Shown: piece by piece, positions 1 through 7,578 of the stretch | Numbering within the stretch: position 1 is the first letter of the stretch | Layout: every line of letters starts with the position of its first letter | DNA from: CAZHBA01 sp964530225 | Lineage (GTDB): Bacteria > Pseudomonadota > Alphaproteobacteria > UBA6615 | Direction: 5' to 3' | Length of the DNA stretch: 19,344 nucleotides | NCBI GenBank assembly: GCA_964530225.1 | Contig: CAZHBA010000113.1 | Coordinates: 1 to 19,344 of the forward strand | The notes under the pieces: generated by a model | What the model saw: the letters and a program-made list of their open reading frames with translations, nothing else | What the model was told of the DNA's origin: nothing | Databases searched by the model: none | Position numbers and translations under genes: made by a program

Positions 1-1
1 C

Positions 2-820
2 CTGACCCAAGAGATGCTCGATGTTATGCGGGACGCCGCGCCGGCAGCGAAGAGCATCGGCAAGGTGGTGAACACCCACGCCAACGCCGACCACATCTGG
101 GGCAACCAGCTGGTCAAGGATTCCGAGATCATCGCGTCCGCCGGTTGCGCCGAGGAATTCGATCATTTCCTCCCCGAAACGGTTATCGCCATGATGGCGC
201 AAGCTAAGGAGCTGGGGGTGCTCGGCGACTTCGTCGAGCATTGCTTCACGCCGTTCGATTTCTCTGGCATCGAGCTGACGCCGCCGACCACCACCTTCGT
301 CGATGAGTTGACCGTCCAGGTCGGTGACAAGACGGTCAATCTTTATAACGTGGGTCCGGCTCACACGCGCGGCGATGTGCTGGCCTATGTACCCGGCGAC
401 AAGGTGATCTTCACCGGCGATATTATTTTCAACGAAGGCCACCCGGTGATCTGGGACGGGCCGATCGCCAATTGGCAAGCGGCCTGCGACCGCATCCTCG
501 CCCTCGACGTCGATGTCGTCGTGCCCGGTCATGGCCCGGTGACCGACAAGACGTTTGTGAGTAAGTTCAGGGGTTATCTCGACTATATCGAGGCGGAGGC
601 ACGCAAGGGGTTCGACGCCGGGTTGAGCGAATGGGATGCGGCGTGCGAAATCTCACTCGCTGATTACGATACCTGGCTCGACGCTGAGCGCGTGATCGGT
701 AACGTCCACGCGCTCTATCGCGAGTTCCGCAACGACGCGTCGGAGCCCGAAGTCATGCCGGTGTTTGAGACGATGGCGCGCTTCCACAAGGAGGTAATTC
801 TGCCGCGCTTGCAGGGCTGA
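2..820 (+). CDS. MBL-fold metallo-hydrolase, 5' end outside window
   Basis: Metallo-beta-lactamase-fold hydrolase; the substrate cannot be told. The frame stays open to the left window edge (Leu-Thr-Gln-Glu precede the first Met at 14). The family normally has a beta-sheet region before the metal motif, so the real start lies upstream. Metal-binding signatures are visible: a variant of HxHxDH reading H-A-N-A-D-H (about 98-115), a His in GPAHTRGD, an Asp in FTGD, and a His in VVPGHGP. The second His of the first motif is Asn, a variant I recall from some MBL proteins with the pattern THANxDH. The C-terminal 90 residues are helical with no motif I recognise. The acyl-CoA synthetase begins 4 bases after the stop, so the two are probably one transcript and one pathway. 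The fold call is secure; the reaction is not. Confidence 0.85.
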   Translation: MTQEMLDVMRDAAPAAKSIGKVVNTHANADHIWGNQLVKDSEIIASAGCAEEFDHFLPETVIAMMAQAKELGVLGDFVEHCFTPFDFSGIELTPPTTTFVDELTVQVGDKTVNLYNVGPAHTRGDVLAYVPGDKVIFTGDIIFNEGHPVIWDGPIANWQAACDRILALDVDVVVPGHGPVTDKTFVSKFRGYLDYIEAEARKGFDAGLSEWDAACEISLADYDTWLDAERVIGNVHALYREFRNDASEPEVMPVFETMARFHKEVILPRLQG

Positions 821-824
821 CGGT

Positions 825-2357
825 ATGAATCTCAATATACTTTTAACGCGCATCGCGCGCTCGTTTCCCGACCGAACCGCCATCGCGCACGGGCCGTCGG
901 CCTATTGTAGCTATGGCGAACTGGCCCAGCGGGCGGCCGCTTTGGCGGGGTCCATGCGTAGTTGGTTGAACCTCGACGTCGACGGCCGGGTCGGTCTGTT
1001 CATGACCAATTGCCCGCAATATCTTGAGGTGTTCCACGGTGTGTTGCACGCTGGCATGACGACCCTGCCGATCAATAACAAGCTGCACGAAAAAGAACTC
1101 GCCTATATCCTAGAAGACGCAGATGCCTGTGCGGCCTTCGTGTCGCCTGACTTGGCGGAAAAGGCGGCAGCAGCGATCGAAGATGTCGGTGCCGCCGTGC
1201 AAATGATCGTTGTCGGCGAGGGAGACTATGCCGGTTTATTGGCGGGCGAGCCTGTGCCCCTAGTGCACCGCGTGCCCGACGATCTGGCTTGGCTGTTTTA
1301 TACCAGCGGCACCACCGGCCAGCCGAAGGGCGCCATGCTGAGCCATCGCAATCTGTGGGATGGCATGCTGAATTATTTCGTCGATATCGACCGGGTGCCG
1401 GCCAACGGTAGCGCCATCCATTCCGCACCGATGTCGCATGGCTCGGGCTTCTACGGGCTGCCCCATCTGGCGCTGGGAGCCAAGCAGGTGGTGCCGGAAT
1501 CGGGCGGCTTCGAGCCAGCGGAAATTTTTGAGTTGATCGAGGCCCACACCGAAGTCTCGATGTTCGCTGCGCCGACCATGGTCAAGCGCCTGGTCGAGCA
1601 CAGCGGCGGTGGTGACACGTCGAACCTGCGCACCATTACCTATGGCGGCGGGCCCATGTACGTCGCCGATTGCAAGCGTGCCCTCGAGTGTTTCGGCCCC
1701 AAGCTGGTGCAGATCTACGGCCAGGGCGAAAGCCCCATGACCATCACAGTGCTGCCGCGCGAGGATCATATGGCGACCGATCACCCGCGTTTCGAGGAAC
1801 GCCTGGCTTCGGTCGGCTACGCCCAGAGTGTCGTCGAGGTACGCGTCGTCGATGGCGACGATAATGAGGTACCTACCGGCGAGGTTGGCGAAATTCTGGT
1901 GCGCGGCGATGTGGTCATGAAAGGTTATTGGGACCGGCCCGAGGCGAGCGCCGAGGCGCTGCGCGGCGGCTGGCTACACACCGGCGACATGGGCGTGTTC
2001 GACGCGGACGGTTATCTCACCCTGAAAGACCGCTCGAAGGACATGATAATTAGCGGCGGCTCGAATATCTATCCGCGCGAAATCGAGGAAGTGCTGCTGC
2101 GCCACCCGGCGGTCAGCGAATGCGCCGTGATCGGGCGGCCGCACGAAGAATGGGGCGAAGAGGTGATCGCCTTCGTTGCCCCGGTCGAAGGCCAGGAGGT
2201 CGACACCGGCGAACTCGACAAGCTGTGCCTCGAGAATATTGCCCGCTTTAAGCGCCCCAAAGACTACCGTATCGCGCCGGCGCTACCGAAGAACAATTAC
2301 GGCAAGATCGTCAAACGTGAGCTACGCAATTGGTTGGAAAGCGAGGCAGACCAATAA
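825..2357 (+). CDS. Acyl-CoA synthetase (AMP-forming, ANL superfamily)
   Basis: This enzyme activates a carboxylic acid to its acyl-CoA through an acyl-adenylate. At 510 residues it has the family's usual length and all its landmarks: the P-loop YTSGTTGQPKGAM (about 159-171), YGQGES (298-303) for adenine and acyl-AMP contacts, HTGD (385-388) with the ribose-binding Asp, the hinge region KDRSKDMIISGG (401-412), and the C-terminal catalytic Lys in NNYGKIVKREL (Lys494). No signal peptide or membrane segment is visible. The ATG follows the MBL gene stop by 4 bases, implying translational coupling. Medium- or long-chain, aryl and branched acids are all possible substrates; neighbouring genes do not decide between them. 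Confidence 0.93.
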   Translation: MNLNILLTRIARSFPDRTAIAHGPSAYCSYGELAQRAAALAGSMRSWLNLDVDGRVGLFMTNCPQYLEVFHGVLHAGMTTLPINNKLHEKELAYILEDADACAAFVSPDLAEKAAAAIEDVGAAVQMIVVGEGDYAGLLAGEPVPLVHRVPDDLAWLFYTSGTTGQPKGAMLSHRNLWDGMLNYFVDIDRVPANGSAIHSAPMSHGSGFYGLPHLALGAKQVVPESGGFEPAEIFELIEAHTEVSMFAAPTMVKRLVEHSGGGDTSNLRTITYGGGPMYVADCKRALECFGPKLVQIYGQGESPMTITVLPREDHMATDHPRFEERLASVGYAQSVVEVRVVDGDDNEVPTGEVGEILVRGDVVMKGYWDRPEASAEALRGGWLHTGDMGVFDADGYLTLKDRSKDMIISGGSNIYPREIEEVLLRHPAVSECAVIGRPHEEWGEEVIAFVAPVEGQEVDTGELDKLCLENIARFKRPKDYRIAPALPKNNYGKIVKRELRNWLESEADQ

Positions 2358-2410
2358 GGATAGGAACCTTATCCTTCGAAACGCGATCTGCGATCGCTCC
2401 TCAGGATGAG
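2356..2410 (+). repeat. REP-like palindromic intergenic element
   Basis: The short gap between the synthetase and the esterase is mostly palindromic. AAGGATA (2356-2362) pairs with TATCCTT (2370-2376). GCGATC (2383-2388) pairs with GATCGC (2392-2397) around TGC. An outer ATCCT (2371-2375) can pair with AGGAT (2403-2407). The layout ATCCTTCGAaACG-stem-CTCCTCAGGATGAG resembles the dispersed palindromic repeats I recall from Bradyrhizobium and other alphaproteobacteria. In the transcript it could fold and adjust expression or mRNA stability between the two genes. Only one copy was seen in this window. Confidence 0.5.
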
Positions 2411-2433
2411 TGAGTGTAAGGAGAAATAGAGCC

Positions 2434-3384
2434 ATGCCATCACCCGTGGATTCTGGATTGCAGGCCGTCTTCGACGAATTGAAAGCGGCGGGGGTGGCGT
2501 TGCCCGATCCCGCCGATGTCGGCGTCGAGGAAGCGCGTGCGGCACGCGAGCGCTACTACGCCTATCTCAACCAGCCTGATGGCGAAATCGCCATGCACGC
2601 GGTCGAAGACGTGTCGTTGCCGGGTCCCTACGGCCCGATTGGGCTGCGGCTCTATTTTCCCACCGGCGAGCGCCCCGTACCGGTCACGATGTTCATCCAT
2701 GGCGGCGGCTGGTGGACCGGCCACGTCGTCGCCTACGATCAGATCTGCCGCCGTCTGGCGATGGAGACCGGCTGTGCGGTGGCCAGCCTGCAATACCGCT
2801 TGTGGCCGGAACACCGCTTCCCAGTGCCGGTCGATGAGACAATGGCGGCGGCGAACTGGGTATTGAACGAAGGCGCGGCGCACGGCCTCGACCCGTCGCG
2901 CATCGCCTTTGCCGGCGATTCCGCCGGGGCGACCCTGTCGCTTTATGCCGGCTCCGGACTCAAAGCCACCGGCGCGGTCAAGGCTATGGCGTTGGTCTAT
3001 GGCGTCTACTGGGTTGACGTGGATACACCGTCGTGGCGCGAGATTGGCGACGGCACCTACGGCCTCACGGTCAAGCAGATGCAGTGGATCTGGGACGGTT
3101 ATCTCTATGGCCAGGAGGTCGATCTGAAAGACCCAAGGCTGTCGCCGATGTATGCCGACTTGGCGGGGCTGGCGCCCACCTGGGTGATGGTAGGCGACCT
3201 CGACCCGCTGATCGACGACAACCGCTCGCTGGTCGGGCGGCTCGCGGTGGCCGGCGTGCCCCATACCTTTAAGATCGAGGAGGGGATGACCCACTTTGTG
3301 TGGATGTGGCAGAGCCTGTACGAGCGCTCGCGCGCCTCGATCGCCGAGGGTGGTGCGTTTTTGAAAGCGCATTTGCGAGTCTAG
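2434..3384 (+). CDS. Alpha/beta hydrolase (HSL-type esterase/lipase)
   Basis: Carboxylesterase-type hydrolase of the hormone-sensitive-lipase family, 316 residues. The oxyanion-hole motif HGGGWW is at 89-94, the nucleophile elbow GDSAG at 161-165 (Ser163), the acid probably Asp257 in GDLDPL, and the catalytic His at 287 in GMTHF. I chose the ATG at 2434 because AAGGAG (2418-2423) sits 10 bases upstream; an in-frame GTG at 2410 would lie before that site. No signal peptide is seen, so it is probably cytoplasmic. It may release the acid that the upstream synthetase activates, or act on a pathway ester or lactone; that link is inference from gene order. Confidence 0.9.
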   Translation: MPSPVDSGLQAVFDELKAAGVALPDPADVGVEEARAARERYYAYLNQPDGEIAMHAVEDVSLPGPYGPIGLRLYFPTGERPVPVTMFIHGGGWWTGHVVAYDQICRRLAMETGCAVASLQYRLWPEHRFPVPVDETMAAANWVLNEGAAHGLDPSRIAFAGDSAGATLSLYAGSGLKATGAVKAMALVYGVYWVDVDTPSWREIGDGTYGLTVKQMQWIWDGYLYGQEVDLKDPRLSPMYADLAGLAPTWVMVGDLDPLIDDNRSLVGRLAVAGVPHTFKIEEGMTHFVWMWQSLYERSRASIAEGGAFLKAHLRV

Positions 3385-3443
3385 GTATGATATAGTTCTC
3401 TCGATCCGTTTGATGAGGAAACTCGCAGCGAAAGGACACCGGC

Positions 3444-4436
3444 ATGAAATACCGCAAAAACGAAGCGAAGCAGGCAGCGCTCGAAATCCTTAAAGGCGTG
3501 TGGACGGCGATGCCTTATTGCTGGGACGCGTCCGACGAATTCGACGAGGCCGCCAATCGCGCCAACATCGAACACATCATCAGTGGCCTCGAAGTCGACG
3601 GCCATTACTGTTCGGGTAACATCGCCGAGTTCTGGTCGATGCCCGACGAGGAGCGCATGCGCGCCCATGAGGTGATGATCGACGCCGCGGCTGGGCGCAT
3701 TCCGATGATCGCCGGCTGTCACCACCAATCGGTCAAGCAGGCGGCGAAGCTAGCGCGCCACGCCCAGGATATCGGTTACGATTTCGTCATCGTGCTGACG
3801 CCCTATATTGCGGCGCGCAACGACGATGCCGTGTTCGCCTACTATGAATATATCTGCGAGCGCGTCGATATTGGCGTCATCCTGTTTAACATTCCGTCCA
3901 CCTACCACCCCGTAAGCCCCCAACTCGCCAAGCGGCTGGCCGAGCTACCGAACATCTGCGCCTATAAGCAAGGCGACACGTCGCCGGCGGCGACCCACGC
4001 GCTCATGCGTGAGCTGGGCGATGGTTTGGTGATCTCGGTGGCCGACGAAGCGCCGTGGCTACAGTCGATGACGCAACTCGGCCTGCAGTGGCTGCTTAAT
4101 TACAACCCACACCTCTACCAGGTGCCCGGTTACCTGCCGGTCAAGGACTATACCGAGCGCGCGCTGGCCGGCGACATCGCTGCAGCGACCAAGATCGTAG
4201 TCAGCTTGCAGTCTATCCGTGAGGTACACGCAAAATGGATCATGGGCTATTGGCACGCCGGTCGCATGCCGCTGGCAGAGATGAAATACTGGCAGGAGTT
4301 GATTGGCATGAACGGCGGTCCGGTGCGCGCGCCGGTCACTGCCATGAGCGCAGACGCCAAAACCGAAATGCGCGCCGATCTTGCCGCAACAGGCCTGATC
4401 GACCGGGTAGCGGAGCCAGCGCGAGCGGCGGAGTAA
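3444..4436 (+). CDS. DapA/N-acetylneuraminate lyase family protein (class I aldolase fold)
   Basis: TIM-barrel Schiff-base lyase or synthase of the dihydrodipicolinate synthase superfamily, 330 residues against about 290-310 for DapA. The likely Schiff-base Lys is Lys175 in CAYKQGD. Two hallmark regions diverge from true DapA: the G-T-T-G-E loop reads CSGNIAEFWSM (56-66), and the YNxP motif reads FNIP (148-151), with Phe in place of the catalytic Tyr. It is therefore probably not lysine biosynthesis but a catabolic aldolase, hydratase or dehydratase on another pyruvate- or oxo-acid-type substrate. AAAGGA lies about 10 bases before the ATG. The gene follows the esterase by 59 bases and is probably in the same catabolic unit. 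The family is confident; the reaction is unknown. Confidence 0.85.
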   Translation: MKYRKNEAKQAALEILKGVWTAMPYCWDASDEFDEAANRANIEHIISGLEVDGHYCSGNIAEFWSMPDEERMRAHEVMIDAAAGRIPMIAGCHHQSVKQAAKLARHAQDIGYDFVIVLTPYIAARNDDAVFAYYEYICERVDIGVILFNIPSTYHPVSPQLAKRLAELPNICAYKQGDTSPAATHALMRELGDGLVISVADEAPWLQSMTQLGLQWLLNYNPHLYQVPGYLPVKDYTERALAGDIAAATKIVVSLQSIREVHAKWIMGYWHAGRMPLAEMKYWQELIGMNGGPVRAPVTAMSADAKTEMRADLAATGLIDRVAEPARAAE

Positions 4437-4446
4437 TACCAATCCT

Positions 4447-4466
4447 CGCCGCTGCGTTAGGCGGCG
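4447..4466 (+). terminator. Possible hairpin after the DapA-family gene
   Basis: CGCCGC (4447-4452) and GCGGCG (4461-4466) form a 6-bp GC stem around an 8-base loop, 10 bases after the stop. No T-run follows, so intrinsic termination is doubtful; it may only stabilise the 3' end. Confidence 0.25.
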
Positions 4467-4478
4467 GAACTGACATGT

Positions 4479-4699
4479 TCAGGTCAATTCGTCCAACAGC
4501 GCCTTGGCGTCTAAAAGATCAGGCGTGTCGAAGGCTTCGGTGAACCAGCCATAGATCGCTAGCGTTTCATGCGCCAGAGTGTAGCGGCCTCGGTCGCGCA
4601 GGAAGCGTGCCAGCGGCATCGCTCGGTGATTTGTGCCAACTCTTTTTCGGGGAGGTCTGGGAAGAGAGCGATGCCGCGCAAAAGCTCGACGTTTTGAAC
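4479..4699 (-). pseudogene. Remnant of cyclic-nucleotide-binding / adenylate-cyclase-like gene(s)
   Basis: No intact gene fills the 288 bases between the DapA-family gene and the SDR, but two protein fragments survive on the minus strand. One (about 4690 to 4608) reads VELLRGIALFPDLPEKELA and onward to CRWH, like the start of a cNMP-binding domain. A second, in another frame (4620 to 4479, ending at TGA), contains IYGWFTEAFDTPDLLDAKAL then LDEL, which resembles the extreme C-terminus of alphaproteobacterial class III adenylate cyclases with TPR-type tails. Fragment one runs directly into fragment two with the middle missing, so this is a deletion product of one gene or of two neighbours. Recognition rests on remembered family consensus. 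There is no start codon and no catalytic core. Confidence 0.6.
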
Positions 4700-4724
4700 G
4701 CCACCTGCTATCGCGCAGCCCTGC

Positions 4725-5630
4725 TCACTCCTTCGCCATATTTGCGCGCAGGTGCTCGACGGCGTCAAAGTAGGACTTGGGGTCGCGTAGTTCGGTGATT
4801 TGCGGCCACTGGCCGACCAACTGCTCCGGCGTCACCGGTGCACGCGGGTCGAGGCGGATACCGGCACTCTCGACCACATGGACCTTCGAATAATAGCCCG
4901 CCGTGGCGGCGATGATGTTACCGCTGTCGGTGCAGTCCTCGCTGACCAGATAGGTGACCATGGCGGTGACCGCGTCGGGGGTGACCAGCTCGGCGTCGTA
5001 CTCATCAAAGATACCCGATGGCTCGGCGATGCGCGTCGCCGCCAGCGGCGCCATGGTGTTGATCGCGATGTTGTTGCGCGCGGCCTCGACCTTCAGGGTG
5101 TTCATCAGGCCGACGATACCCATCTTGGCGGCACCATAATTGGCCTGGCCAAAATTTCCGTAGATGCCGGCGCTCGACGTCACCATGAGGATGCGCCCGT
5201 AATCCTTTTCGCGCATGATCGGGTAGGCGGCGTGGGTAGCATAGACCGAGCCCATGAGGTGCACCTGGACGACGAATTCGTAATCGTCGAGCGCCATCTT
5301 ATGGAACGACTTGTCGCGCACGATACCGGCATTGTTGATCAGGATATCAACGGTGCCAAAAGCGTCGACGGCGGTTTTGACGATGTTAGTGGCGCTGGCG
5401 CGGCTGGCGACGCTGTCGTAGTTGGCCACCGCTTCGCCGCCAGCTTGCGTGATTTCCGCCACCACGGCTTCCGCCGGCGTCTGCGACTCGCCGCTGCCGT
5501 CGATAGCGCCGCCGATATCGTTGACGACCACCTTGGCGCCGCGCGTCGCCAGCGCCAGCGCATAACTACGGCCCAATCCGTGCCCGGCGCCGGTAACGAT
5601 GGCGACGCGGTTGTCGAAGCGAATGGCCAT
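4725..5630 (-). CDS. SDR oxidoreductase, 3-hydroxyacyl-CoA dehydrogenase-like (MFE-2 type)
   Basis: NAD(P)-dependent short-chain dehydrogenase, 301 residues. The cofactor motif TGAGHGLG is at 13-20, NNAG at 99-102, and the catalytic set is Ser152/153, Tyr165 and Lys169 in ANYGAAK. The run IYGNFGQANYGAAKMGIVGL resembles the (3R)-hydroxyacyl-CoA dehydrogenase domain of peroxisomal multifunctional enzyme type 2, and the roughly 300-residue length with a C-terminal extension fits that group better than FabG (about 245). The Met at 5630 is chosen over an in-frame Met at 5657 because GGGGGAG stands just before it. A role in beta-oxidation of an acyl-CoA is likely and would suit the acyl-CoA synthetase facing it; the substrate is unknown. 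Confidence 0.88.
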   Translation of the reverse strand: MAIRFDNRVAIVTGAGHGLGRSYALALATRGAKVVVNDIGGAIDGSGESQTPAEAVVAEITQAGGEAVANYDSVASRASATNIVKTAVDAFGTVDILINNAGIVRDKSFHKMALDDYEFVVQVHLMGSVYATHAAYPIMREKDYGRILMVTSSAGIYGNFGQANYGAAKMGIVGLMNTLKVEAARNNIAINTMAPLAATRIAEPSGIFDEYDAELVTPDAVTAMVTYLVSEDCTDSGNIIAATAGYYSKVHVVESAGIRLDPRAPVTPEQLVGQWPQITELRDPKSYFDAVEHLRANMAKE

Positions 5631-5900
5631 GAATATCTCCCCCAGACGACCGCGCACAGCGGCTATACGATAGGAGTGGGACCTTTCCCGGTTCGCGCCG
5701 GTCAGTCAACCGCTACGCAAAAGCCGAAATTTTCACACAAATGTTTTGAATTTTCGCCTTAACCGGCGTGATCACCGAATTGCGCGTGGATTTTCTGCGT
5801 CCCACACGTTAGCTTGCCGCGCTTAAATCCGATGCGCGGGCCGATCCGGCGTCGCTGGGGATAAATATACGCCGGGCAGGGCGCAAACGGGTGAAATAGC
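5631..5900. other. Divergent intergenic region (SDR / TauE-like exporter)
   Basis: About 270 bases separate the divergent SDR and exporter genes, so both promoters should lie here. The stretch at 5710-5765 is A/T-rich compared with its surroundings. I could not pick -35/-10 pairs with confidence and saw no clear operator or structured RNA. Confidence 0.4.
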
Positions 5901-6812
5901 ATGGCTGAGTTGGACTGGGTACAATATTGGTTCATGTTTCCGGTTTCGATAGGCATCGCGACGACGGCGATGCTCAGCGGCATCGGCGGCGCGGCCCTGT
6001 TCATCCCTATCTTCGTCATTATTTTTCCGGTCCTGGGGCCGGAATATCCGTTGACCACGGCGGCGGCCATCGGCTCGGCACTACTAACTGAGGTATTCGG
6101 CTTTTCTTCTGGTTTTGTAGGCTACTACCGGAAAAAGCTAATCGATTTTCGCAGCGCTGTACCGTTTTTAATGGTGTCGGTGCCGATTGCCATTATCGGC
6201 GCCATCCTGCTGGCGGCATTGAAGGAGCAGGAGGTCTTCCTCAAAGGCGCCTATGCGCTGCTGATGCTCGTGCTGTGTCCGGTCATTCTGCGCCACACGC
6301 CGCCTAAAAAGCTCACCCAACCGCAGTCCGTCGGTGCCGCGGCGGTGGAAGACAGCCGGCCGATGATGAGCGTTACCGGGCGCGATGGACAAACCTATCA
6401 GTACCGTAAGCCGCGCCTTGGCGCCTTCGGTGCAGGCGCGACGAGTGTCGGCGGATTTCTCACCGGCCTTTTGGGGGTCGGCATCGGCGAAGTCATCGTC
6501 TCGCAGTTGGTCAAGCGCAACCGTGTGCCTGTGGCAGTCGCTGCGGCAACTTCGGTTTTCACCGTCATCGTTACCATCGCCTCGGCGTCGTTTACGCAGG
6601 TGACTGCACTGATGGCTGCTGGCGGGGTGAATGCGATCCCATGGAACCTCGTCGTCTATACCGTGCCGGCGGTTATTATTGGCGGCCAGATTGGTCCGCG
6701 CCTGCAAGGCACCATACCGCAGCGCACGATGGAGAAGGCGATCGCCATTCTTTTCGGAATAATTGGCGTCGCCATGGCATTCATTGTATTGCGCCAACTG
6801 GGTATGCTGTAA
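5901..6812 (+). CDS. TauE/SafE-family membrane permease (sulfite exporter-like)
   Basis: Inner-membrane protein of 303 residues with about eight hydrophobic segments in two halves, split by a polar stretch (roughly 131-172) that includes a short Tyr/Arg-rich part. This is the TauE/SafE (PF01925) layout, and each half has the Gly-rich pattern of that family (MLSGIGGAALFIPIF near the start; GAFGAGATSVGGFLTGLLGV after the loop). Members export sulfite, sulfoacetate or other organic anions, or take some up; the substrate cannot be told here. The ATG at 5901 has only a weak ribosome-binding site. The coiled-coil protein gene follows by 31 bases and is probably co-transcribed. No sulfur-metabolism genes are nearby. 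Confidence 0.87.
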   Translation: MAELDWVQYWFMFPVSIGIATTAMLSGIGGAALFIPIFVIIFPVLGPEYPLTTAAAIGSALLTEVFGFSSGFVGYYRKKLIDFRSAVPFLMVSVPIAIIGAILLAALKEQEVFLKGAYALLMLVLCPVILRHTPPKKLTQPQSVGAAAVEDSRPMMSVTGRDGQTYQYRKPRLGAFGAGATSVGGFLTGLLGVGIGEVIVSQLVKRNRVPVAVAAATSVFTVIVTIASASFTQVTALMAAGGVNAIPWNLVVYTVPAVIIGGQIGPRLQGTIPQRTMEKAIAILFGIIGVAMAFIVLRQLGML

Positions 6813-6843
6813 CTAAAGAACAAATCTTGGCCAAGGCTGCACA

Positions 6844-7578
6844 ATGTCTTTGGGATTATCAGAAAGCCGTAATCGCCGCCGACGCCGGGGGCGAATGTTT
6901 CTGTTGCTGTTGCGGTGGATACTCGTTGCCGCGGTCGCCGTTGCGGCCGGCTATTACGCTTATGATTTCGGCACCGAGTTAGCGCGTAGGGACGTCCGCG
7001 TTATGGAAATGCAGCTGGCCCAGGCCGGCGCGGAAAACGCCCAGTTACGCACTGATATTACCGGTCTCGAGGCAGCTTTGCGTCAGGAGCGTGGCCTGGT
7101 TGCTCAGTGGCGTGACCGCTATCAAGCCGAAGTGCCGGCGCCCGAGTACGCGGAAATGTTGGTCTTCATCCACGAGCGGTTAGCCAAGGGTGTATCGCGC
7201 CAGCGTTTGGCCGAAGTCATTTCCCTGGCGCAGGAGCGGGACGTCTGTGAGCCGTTGCCGGAAACGCGGCGCTTCGTGGTGCAAAATCCGGTATATGCGG
7301 GTGCCAACGACACGGTCTCGTTTGCCGAAAATGCGATTATCGTAACGGCGACCGGGGAATCGGAATTGAACGCTGGCGGCCGGCCTGAGGCCTGGTACGA
7401 TCCGGCGCAGCCGGTTACCGTATTTTTCACTCGGCTCGGCGGTGAAATGACCTCGACGGCGGGGATATTGCCGCTCCATCATGCCCTTATGGTCGGCGAT
7501 CTCGAGTACCGGTTCAGTATCGTCGCCGGCTCCCGGTCCTTCGCAGAAGTAACTGGGCAGACTTGCGTTTACCCTTAG
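6844..7578 (+). CDS. Membrane-anchored coiled-coil protein of unknown function
   Basis: I do not recognise a named family in this 244-residue protein. It begins with a strongly basic stretch (RNRRRRRGR, 9-17), then one hydrophobic helix (about 18-40), so it should sit in the inner membrane with the rest periplasmic by the positive-inside rule. Residues about 45-95 are charged with heptad-like Leu/Ala spacing, a probable short coiled coil. The C-terminal 140 residues look like a small beta-rich globular domain with Cys135 near its start and Cys241 near the end, which could form a disulfide in the periplasm. It lies 31 bases after the exporter gene, so it may be an accessory to that transporter; this is inference from position only. 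Confidence 0.75.
   Translation: MSLGLSESRNRRRRRGRMFLLLLRWILVAAVAVAAGYYAYDFGTELARRDVRVMEMQLAQAGAENAQLRTDITGLEAALRQERGLVAQWRDRYQAEVPAPEYAEMLVFIHERLAKGVSRQRLAEVISLAQERDVCEPLPETRRFVVQNPVYAGANDTVSFAENAIIVTATGESELNAGGRPEAWYDPAQPVTVFFTRLGGEMTSTAGILPLHHALMVGDLEYRFSIVAGSRSFAEVTGQTCVYP

Noticed and set aside
1260..1784. Minus-strand open frame of 174 codons inside the synthetase
   Set aside because: Antisense to the conserved core of the acyl-CoA synthetase, with no start signal.
2440..3372. Long minus-strand open frame (310 codons)
   Set aside because: It is the antisense shadow of the alpha/beta hydrolase, which has a complete catalytic triad and ribosome-binding site.
4800..5762. Long plus-strand open frame (320 codons)
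   Set aside because: It lies opposite the SDR gene, whose full set of motifs is on the minus strand. The plus-strand translation is rich in Asp, His and Arg without any recognisable domain.
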